The notes under the pieces are model-generated. The model worked only from the letters and a program-made list of their open reading frames with translations, was not told the DNA's origin and did not search any database. A stretch of DNA of 64,000 nt from Adiantum capillus-veneris (Eukaryota > Streptophyta > Polypodiopsida > Polypodiales > Pteridaceae): assembly GCA_014529385.2 (NCBI GenBank), contig CM043945.1, forward strand, positions 140,904,241-140,968,240, read 5' to 3'. Positions 57,282-64,000 of the stretch are shown piece by piece. The translations under genes and the position numbers were made by a program. The stretch's first letter is position 1, and the number at the start of each line of letters is the position of its first letter.

Positions 57282-60074
57282 ATGGATTCCGCCTAGTCAT
57301 CAGCAACAAAGAGAAAAAGACCGACAATCAAAGATGCTCTTGCAGAAGTGGAACCCTTTGACATTCCAGCAGAAACCCTCAAGCCAACCAAAACTTGGGT
57401 GGAGGAAGCAGTACTGGAACAAGAGGGAATAAAGATCTACCAGGGGACTTTCAGAGATCCTCAAGGGCAAGCGGTGGATATACCGATGATCCCACAAGAA
57501 TTGGTGGATTATAGCAGGTCAAAGAACATCAGTAGGTACCTGGAAAGGGCATACTTGCACAGATTCTTCACCTCGAGACCATCAGGTGTAGATACAAGAA
57601 GAGTGTATGAGTTGGCAACCTCCATTCAGAAGGATGGGAAAGACACATTGACAGCAATAGATGGAGAGAAAGTAGAGGTACAGATCACTCCACAGCTCAT
57701 TGCAGATGCATTGAAGCTGAACAACAAAGGGAGCTCTGTCAGGGAAAGAAGGGAGGCTATAGAGGTTTATGGGTCCAAGAAACAGAATGCAACTTATGGA
57801 GATATGGCAGACCAAAGAGCGGCAACCCTTTGCCGACTGTACAACCAATTTCTCCATATTTGCAGTAAAAGACCGCAAAAGTATACGACACCGCCCCATG
57901 CCATTGCAACTACCATCACATGGGCATTGAAGAGCAATATGCCAAAAGAGGTGAATTACGCTCAACACATCCACGAGCAAGTAATTGCCATGCACAACGA
58001 GAAGCCAAAGTATATAGGAGGAGCTGAAGTTCTGACAAGAATAGCTTATGAAGCTATTGGAGCCAGAGATCAATGGCCAAAGGTTCCCTCCCAGAATGAG
58101 TGGCTTAGAGAAGCCGATGAGGAGGAAGAACAGCCTGAAGTATCCAAGAGGGCGTCCACAAGAGCACGCAGGAAACTAGAAATAGTTTCAGAACCTAAAG
58201 AGAATGTGGATGAGCCGATTATGAAGAAAGCAAAGAAGAAGGTTGCTCCCAAGCAAACCAAAAGTCAGAAAGCGGCAAGAATGGAAAGACTGGTGGAGCA
58301 GTTTAGAGCGGAAAGAGCTCTAAAGGGGGACTTTGAAGAAAAGTGGGTTCCAGACCCCACTAAAGTCGGAACTAGCTCAGCCAGGCCACATGTTGATCAA
58401 TATGATCAATATATTAGAGCTTATGAGGAGTCAGAGGCTATACTGGAGCAGCAACCTGTCGAGCCATACACTGAAGAGGAAGTACAGCTTTTAAAAGCTG
58501 AGCTGAAAAAGGACGACAAGGGGAAGAAGAAAGTAGATGAGTCTACTGAACCTCAAGAGAAAGACGTGCAAGCAATCAAAGGGAAATCCAAGATGACTGA
58601 GGACAATCATCCCTCCTTTACTGATGTACCCAGCCCGAAGAAGACGGAAATCATTGTGGAAGAGACCACAGTAGAGATGGACACGGCTGGTATGGAAAAG
58701 CCGGAGGCCGGGACCAAGGAAAAGGAGATAGATCCAATTCAGCAAAAGAAAAACGATTATGAGGATCTGGTAGCGATAGGGTACACTGAAGAAGAGGCCC
58801 TTGAGGCGGTTTATGGGATCACCCTACAAAAACGAGATGATCGGAGAGGGACAGAGGAAAATACAAAGAGTACAAAAGAAAGTGATGAAAAACTGGACGA
58901 GCAGAACGTACTAGAAGAGTCGAAGCCAGTGGAGGTGGTGGCCAAAAAAGCTTTAGAGTTGACAGATGAAGATGAAAAAGACATGCACATGGTGCATGAA
59001 CTGCTCAACAAGATCAAAGAAAGATCCAAGGCAAAGGTAGTGGAGATTGAGACAGCCAAACAAAGGGAAGCCGAGTTGCAGAGGAAATTAGAGGATGCTA
59101 TGACTGAATCTGAAAGTCATAAAGCATCACTCTACGATGCGGAAAACGAGAGAGATGGCTTGATACTCCAGCTAGCCGAGGCTTCAAGAGAAGTAACAAG
59201 TGCACAGGAAGCAAGGGAGCGGATGGAAGACGACTTGGAGGCTCCTAAAGATGAGCTCATTGAGCTAAGGGAAAGAGTCGAGCTCCAAGAAAGAACAATC
59301 ACTAGACTCAGGACTACCCCTAGAGCTAGCAGAGCAGGAACCGAACAAGAGGGAGCTCTTGTACCAGCTCTGGAAGACCAGGTCCGAAGCTTACAAAGAG
59401 AGCTAAGATTAGAGCAAGTGCAAAGGTTGCACATTGCGGAGGGATCATTGGCAGCAGAGGAGAGGCTCACTTTAGAAAATCAAACACTAAGAACAGAGAA
59501 TGAGACCCTCCACAAACAGCTCCAAGATCTACAAGAGCAACAAAGAAGAGAGACAGAGACACCACAAGAAGAATCAGGTGGAGCAGCCATAGAGCTACCA
59601 GAAACTGGAGAGGAAACCACAATTGAAGATCCAGCCCCAGTTCACGAGGTGACCTCAACTTCAGGAATCTTTGAAGAAGAAGAACAAAGGCTCCATGACC
59701 AAATAGAAAAGTCAACAGAGGAGAGTGCCAAGGCGGAAATGGAATGGGAGAGGAGACTCCTAATTTCCATTAGACTTCAGGGATTAGACACAAAAGTGCT
59801 CCATGAAGAGTGGATGCAACCCAGCCTGCCTTTCCCTTTGATGAAGTTTGAAGTGATAAAAACGAAAAAGAGAATAGAGGAGGAGCAGTATGTCGCTCTT
59901 TACGAAGGCGACATCACAAAAGAGGAACAATCAAAGAAGATTGTAGATTCGCAGCCTAGATGGAGGAAAGGTTGGCTGAACAAATACCCAACCTACCTCA
60001 TCTACTTGGTAGAGGCACCAAAGGAGATTCGGGAGGATGCAACCTTCTGCCCGGTGCCAAGAGTCAGAAGCTAG
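57282..60074 (+). pseudogene. G2 downstream ORF, long coiled-coil protein with plant-transposon-type N-terminus
   Basis: The likely start is the ATG at 57282, whose fifth codon is TAG (57294-57296); from 57297 the frame is open to 60074. Residues are counted from the GTG at 57348. The N-terminal ~260 residues (FFTSRPSGVDTRRVYELAT, QITPQLIADALKLN, RPQKYTTPPHAIATTI, GGAEVLTRIAYEAIG) resemble the 'putative plant transposon protein' domain found in Athila-type downstream ORFs. Middle: Lys/Glu-rich, with a UBA-like EDLVAIGYTEEEALEAVYG. Residues about 545-750 are coiled coil with heptads (ELQRKLEDAMTESE, LENQTLRTENETLHKQLQ). The C-terminal block ends YLIYLVEAPKEIREDATFC. A degenerate copy lies at 38560-41470. 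No signal peptide or membrane segment; not an obvious envelope protein. Confidence 0.8.
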
Positions 60075-60203
60075 AAAGAGCATGGCAGGATTGCAAAAAA
60101 GAAGCCAAATTGGCTTAATTACCCAAGGATGCCAGGACCAAAGGCAGGAGAGAGAATAGGTAAAGCCTACATGGTGAAAACCCTAACGGGAACCATCAAG
60201 CTC

Positions 60204-61238
60204 TTTACTGGTGAGGCGGTCCGGGGCGGGCAACAAGCGAGGCGACCTCTAAACACCCCTCAAGGCTCCCGTGCTGCTCAATTGGGGCTGGGGCAACCAC
60301 AAGCACAACACAACAACAAACCCACAGCCAAACCCAAACAAGATAGGGGCACCACCTAGTTATGGTATGCGAACTAGGACGCAAGAGAGATTTTGGCACA
60401 ACCAAGAAGATGCACCACACAACACACACAAACAACCTCACACCAAGACACACACAAACTGGACCAGAGAGAGCTAGAGCAAAGGGAAGAGAGAGAGAAA
60501 AGGATCTCGCGTAATACCTTATTTGTGACTTGCAAATGGAGATGGTTCGTTATGATGCTATTGTAGAACTTGTATAAAACTCACTCAATGCTTAGTGATT
60601 GCTAAACATTGCCAAAACACACACACACAGTCTTAGGGTGTGGGAGACCTCTCACCACAATACCCTCTTACAATGGACACAAAACTGGCAATGAAAAAAC
60701 ACACTAAAACACTTTCTAAAATCAAGATCAACTAATAAAAACTCAAAATACACAAGTCACCTTGAATTCACCAAACCGTATTGCACAAATGGAAGGACGA
60801 AGATTTGAACGTCGAATCACGCCTTTGATGCACCAAACCTCAATTTATTGATGATAAAGGAGCATATACAATAGTGGTTTTGAGATTTGTGAAACTCACG
60901 CTCTCTCACTTGCAATGTGTAGCTTGAAAGCTTCTCTCACACCAAGAGTGAAGCTCACAAGTGGTTGCTACACCTAAGTCTCTCCTCATGCATAGAGTGT
61001 TGGGGTGCTATGTGAGATGTTGGAGGTTGTTTTACAAGAAGGAGAGGGGCCTATTTATAGGTTGGAGACCCCTCATTAAGATTATTGGAAATCCTAATTT
61101 ACAAGCTAACAAATCAGGATTATGATTTTTTTGAATATCAAAACATTGCGGGCCTTCTTTGTCTGCTTGAGTCATGGGTGTGGGCTCAAAAGAGAGCATT
61201 ATTGATGGTAGATAAGGTGAAAGTAAGTTTTAAGGAAG

Positions 61239-61279
<41 letters not shown>

Positions 61280-62935
61280 ACTATACATGTCTTGAGGGGA
61301 GGTGTCTTTTATGGTTAGGTCAATGCTATTTTGTGTTAGTATGTTACTCGTTAGTAATCACTAGAAAGTTAATGTTACATTTACAATGGGTAGAGTGAGT
61401 TGATTTGATGAAGGAAGAGGGGTGAATTAAAAGAGAATCATTGAGATGGTGAAGCTTTGAAGAAGCTTGAACTCACCCTTGTGTAGATTGTGGAAAAAAT
61501 GACCGCTGGTCTTCTTCTTCTTCTTCGCTTCTTTACGCCGCCGCCACGGTTGACCACCATGATGAAAAGAGAATTTGTTGATGAAAAGTCCTCAATTTGA
61601 AGAATTTATCATGGTTAAGATGCTGAATTTTAGATATTTTTAGGAGAGGTAAATGAAATTGTAACATAGAAGCAATAGAGAGAGACATGGAGAGGGTGTA
61701 TGTATGTAGAGGTTCATAAAAGAACTATAGGGATGAGAGAGAAGGGTAATGGTGAAGAGGGTGGGAGAAGCCATGGAAATTGCAGGTTTGAGTGAGGGAA
61801 GGAGAGGGAGGGATGTGTAAGAGTGAGTAGGTGTGTGGAAGGGTGAGAGAAGACTAAGGGCTACTTGTGAGAAAAGTGGGCAGACTGGGGTCCACTCAAA
61901 AAATCATAGCTCACCGCTGGTAGCTCCAAAAATCATGAAAAAATTTGAGGTGATTATTCAGAGCATGGGCTACATTTTCTCTTTTGACCACCGCTCCAAA
62001 TTCGGAGTGGAGATAGTTGCCAAAATTCTCACCAAAAAGCCTGGTTTTTATGCCTGCAAAAGTCTTTTAGTGGCCCCCTCCTTTGTTGAATTTGTACAAT
62101 GCATCCAAGAGTGAGCCCCTCCTTTGTCATATAATAATACAAAGCATCCAAGTTGCCCTTGACCCATGCATGGAGGAGGATTATTGGTGAATAAAGAAAT
62201 ATATACGTGGTGGGACTAGTGTATGGACTATTCATGGACTTTAGCTCAATGAGCACATGGTGTTAGAATAATGAGTAAAAATAATAATAAAAATATGGAG
62301 GAGTTATGGATATGGAAAGATATTGGAATCATATGATATGGTCCCTCCTTGAATTATTTTGGGTGAAAGAGGAAAAGGTATGCAAGTAAGTAATATAATA
62401 AACGTAACCAATGAGTAGAAATAAATTTTTTGTTTTCACGAGGGTGAGGGTGAAAATGTGGGAGTGATTTGTATAAAGGAAAAATATGAGGTTAGAGTAT
62501 GTACATATTGGCAAAAAATATAATTATGGTGTAAGAGGATGAAAGAAGGTGTACATAGGTTTAATAAAACACACACCTAAGTAGAAATATTTAAATAAAA
62601 TACCAAAATAATTATAAAAAATCCCTATATCTAGGCCATATATACAATGAAATATTTACACACAAAGAGGCCATAATATACTTTTATTTTTTTATTTTTT
62701 TATTTTTTTGGCTCAACTAGCCCAGTGACTAGCTAGCTGAGGGTTTTTAAGAAGATATGGAAAAAGCCCCCTAACTCACACACCCCTATGTACAGTGAAA
62801 TGGTGGGGATAGCCATAGCGTTTGGGTGAATTTGGTAGGGTGGAGTAACTTACTATGGCAATTATGGAGAGCCGAAAAAAGGCTATCATTAGCCCCCCCC
62901 TTAGATAATGGTACATTCATGTACCATTTATCCGA
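60204..62935. other. Noncoding stretch right of the G2 breakpoint
   Basis: Similarity to the degenerate G2 copy stops at about 60203 (after the TLTGTIKLFT-coding bases). Beyond is sequence with no recognised protein. On the minus strand CTATAAATAG at 61060-61051 is a good plant TATA box, followed downstream by C/A-rich sequence, so an LTR or promoter read leftwards is possible. (GA)n at 61241-61277. Poly-T-rich and ATAATAA-rich stretches around 62280 and 62680. Confidence 0.4.
61051..61060 (-). promoter_or_regulatory. TATA-like box
   Basis: CTATAAATAG on the minus strand in a GGTCTCCAACCTATAAATAGGCC-type context. No recognised gene follows within 800 bp to the left, so the assignment to a promoter is tentative. 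Confidence 0.35.
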
Positions 62936-64000
62936 TCATAAAACATGTATATTATGTAACGTCTGTCTTTGTCTGCTCTTATCTTTGAAGAACCTTTGTT
63001 GTATGATTAAAAAACCTTGTGTGATATGGAAGGTTCTCCGAGCCAATAGCAAGATGAAATGAAGTGACGGAGTAAACCTCCTCCATTGAGAAAGTTTCCA
63101 TAAGCATCCCCCAGGATCAAAGATCTTGAAATATCTTTCCCAAAGCGAGATGTATGGTATGGAATCACTTACTGATTTCGGTTGAAGAAACTTGTAGATT
63201 TTACTGTTGTCCATCATTGCATCTATTACTATGAATGTGATATAAAAGATTGGTTGCTCTTCCTCCTGTGTAAAGTTGATGTATCTGCTACGATCTTCAA
63301 GAGCTTGTATAAGAAAATTCTTGAACTGCAGCTCATAAAATTCATTCAACCTGGGTAGGCTCATCAACAAGTAAAAAATTCTATGACCTTCACGATTTAG
63401 GAAAGCTTGATCCATGCTTCCAGCTTCTATTGGAAGATATTGCAAATAGTTTACCACATAAGTAGATAATAGACAAAAGTTTCTATTGCTTCCAATACAT
63501 TGGAAGAGAATAGATTTTGGTACTGATTGATGAAATATCCACATGTAGCAATCAACAAGTTTTTCATCTATGATGAAGACCAGAAGCATCACAATGTGCA
63601 ACCTCCATACACCAAAGAACCAAATGAAGAAGATTTGGAAACATCCGTTTATCACCAAGTATTCATGTTCTCTTCCGCTTAAGAAGGTATGGTGTCCCCG
63701 ATGAAAGGTATATGTGAAGAGAGGAGAAGTTGACCTTGAAGAGGTGAAACCCAATATGAAGATGATTGGGGCTTCAAAAGCTTGGATTTCCTTGCTAAGA
63801 GATTGTCCCATGAATGAAGATCCACCCACTAAAACACCATTGGAGAGAATGATACCCTTTTGATAGTTTCCTTTTATGATTTTATCTTTTACTACTCTCC
63901 CATGTTCTTCATCCCCTTCTAAGCCCCCCCTTTGGCAAGGTTGTAACTCCTCACATCGTACCACTTCAAAGGTTGATGGATTACTGTTTGATTTTGTGAA
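62936..64000 (-). CDS. Unrecognised ORF, 5' end outside the window
   Basis: Open without a stop from the right edge of the window to the stop at 62936, about 354 codons; the first coded residue in view is not a start. I do not recognise the protein. Visible: a Phe/Ile/Trp-rich probable membrane segment (FQIFFIWFFGVWRLHIVMLL), an acidic/hydrophobic C-terminal half (PRLNEFYELQFKNFLIQALE, PIFYITFIVIDAMMD, YFKIFDPGGCLWKLSQ), and a basic C-terminus. An ORF of this length is unlikely by chance in AT-rich DNA. It may be a host gene exon, a retroelement ORF or an antisense reading. Neighbours give no clue. Confidence 0.45.
   Translation of the reverse strand, partial: FTKSNSNPSTFEVVRCEELQPCQRGGLEGDEEHGRVVKDKIIKGNYQKGIILSNGVLVGGSSFMGQSLSKEIQAFEAPIIFILGFTSSRSTSPLFTYTFHRGHHTFLSGREHEYLVINGCFQIFFIWFFGVWRLHIVMLLVFIIDEKLVDCYMWIFHQSVPKSILFQCIGSNRNFCLLSTYVVNYLQYLPIEAGSMDQAFLNREGHRIFYLLMSLPRLNEFYELQFKNFLIQALEDRSRYINFTQEEEQPIFYITFIVIDAMMDNSKIYKFLQPKSVSDSIPYISLWERYFKIFDPGGCLWKLSQWRRFTPSLHFILLLARRTFHITQGFLIIQQRFFKDKSRQRQTLHNIHVL

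Larger units (their letters stand above)
42498..60203 (+). mobile_element. Giant Ty3/gypsy retrotransposon, G2 copy B (over 17 kb)
   Basis: The order is candidate LTR, tRNA-Asp PBS, palindromic leader, Gag-type ORF, nucleocapsid and protease, RT, RNase H, duplicated integrase zinc module, integrase core, second retropepsin domain, Trp-repeat tail, palindromic spacer, downstream coiled-coil ORF. The tRNA-Asp primer and a long downstream gene recall the Athila/Tat branch, but only one RNase H is present. The copy is young enough that most domains are intact, yet it carries stops at 45601, 49469, 52137 and 57294 and frameshifts near 46055, 46985 and 51300. The right end is cut at about 60203, where similarity to the 38560-41470 copy stops. 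Confidence 0.85.

Overview
This window is nuclear DNA of a land plant with a large, repeat-dominated genome. The evidence is degenerate Ty3/gypsy and Ty1/copia LTR retrotransposons of plant type (tRNA-Asp primer sites, dual RNase H, a chromovirus fragment, a plant-transposon-type downstream ORF), a hAT transposase relic, hAT-type MITEs and long CT/GA, GT and AT microsatellites. I found no intact single-copy host gene, rRNA, tRNA or CRISPR array. The species cannot be fixed from this sequence. A big-genome fern, lycophyte or gymnosperm would fit, but that is inference.

Layout. 400-1000 holds a degenerate ~160-bp palindrome-bearing tandem repeat. 1298-7529 is a 5'-truncated Tat-type Ty3/gypsy element ('G1'): zinc knuckle, protease, RT, vestigial RNase H, a second archaeal-type RNase H, integrase and a 1.55-kb 3' LTR. 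8652-10336 is a broken hAT transposase. 10745-15587 (minus) is a broken copia element carrying a 244-bp TIR insertion. 16837-20107 (minus) is the 5' part of a second gypsy family ('G2', copy A), followed by its LTR and a 1.34-kb TIR element at 21893-23230. 24606-26727 (minus) is another G1 gag-protease fragment, and 28945-30130 (minus) a G2-like gag relic. 31004-32750 holds three hAT-type MITEs. 35606-35960 is a cluster of CCAAT dyads. 36283-38460 (minus) holds gypsy and copia RT fragments. 38560-41505 is a degenerate copy of the G2 downstream gene, ending at a polypurine tract. 41527-42497 (minus) is a chromovirus 3' end.

42498-60203 is a giant (>17 kb) G2 element, copy B. In order it has a candidate 5' LTR, a tRNA-Asp PBS, a 1.5-kb leader with four palindromes, a Gag-type region, two zinc knuckles, a first protease, an in-register A AAA AAG heptamer, RT, RNase H, a tandemly duplicated integrase zinc-binding module, the integrase core, a second retropepsin-like domain, a tryptophan-repeat tail, a noncoding spacer with five more palindromes, and a 908+ codon coiled-coil ORF. 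It is cut at about 60203. 60204-62935 is noncoding and 62936-64000 (minus) is the end of an unrecognised ORF.

The most interesting signal is a palindrome family shared by the two G2 copies. Both fit ACAT-N4-CGCG-N4'-ATGT. All four N4 positions differ between copy A (GGAT/ATCC) and copy B (CATA/TATG), yet pairing is kept. The palindromes recur at about 272-292 bp (or about half that) in the leaders of both copies and again before the downstream ORF of copy B. As RNA each would form an 8-bp or longer stem closed by a self-complementary CGCG loop, the geometry of a retroviral dimer-initiation hairpin. That role is inference.
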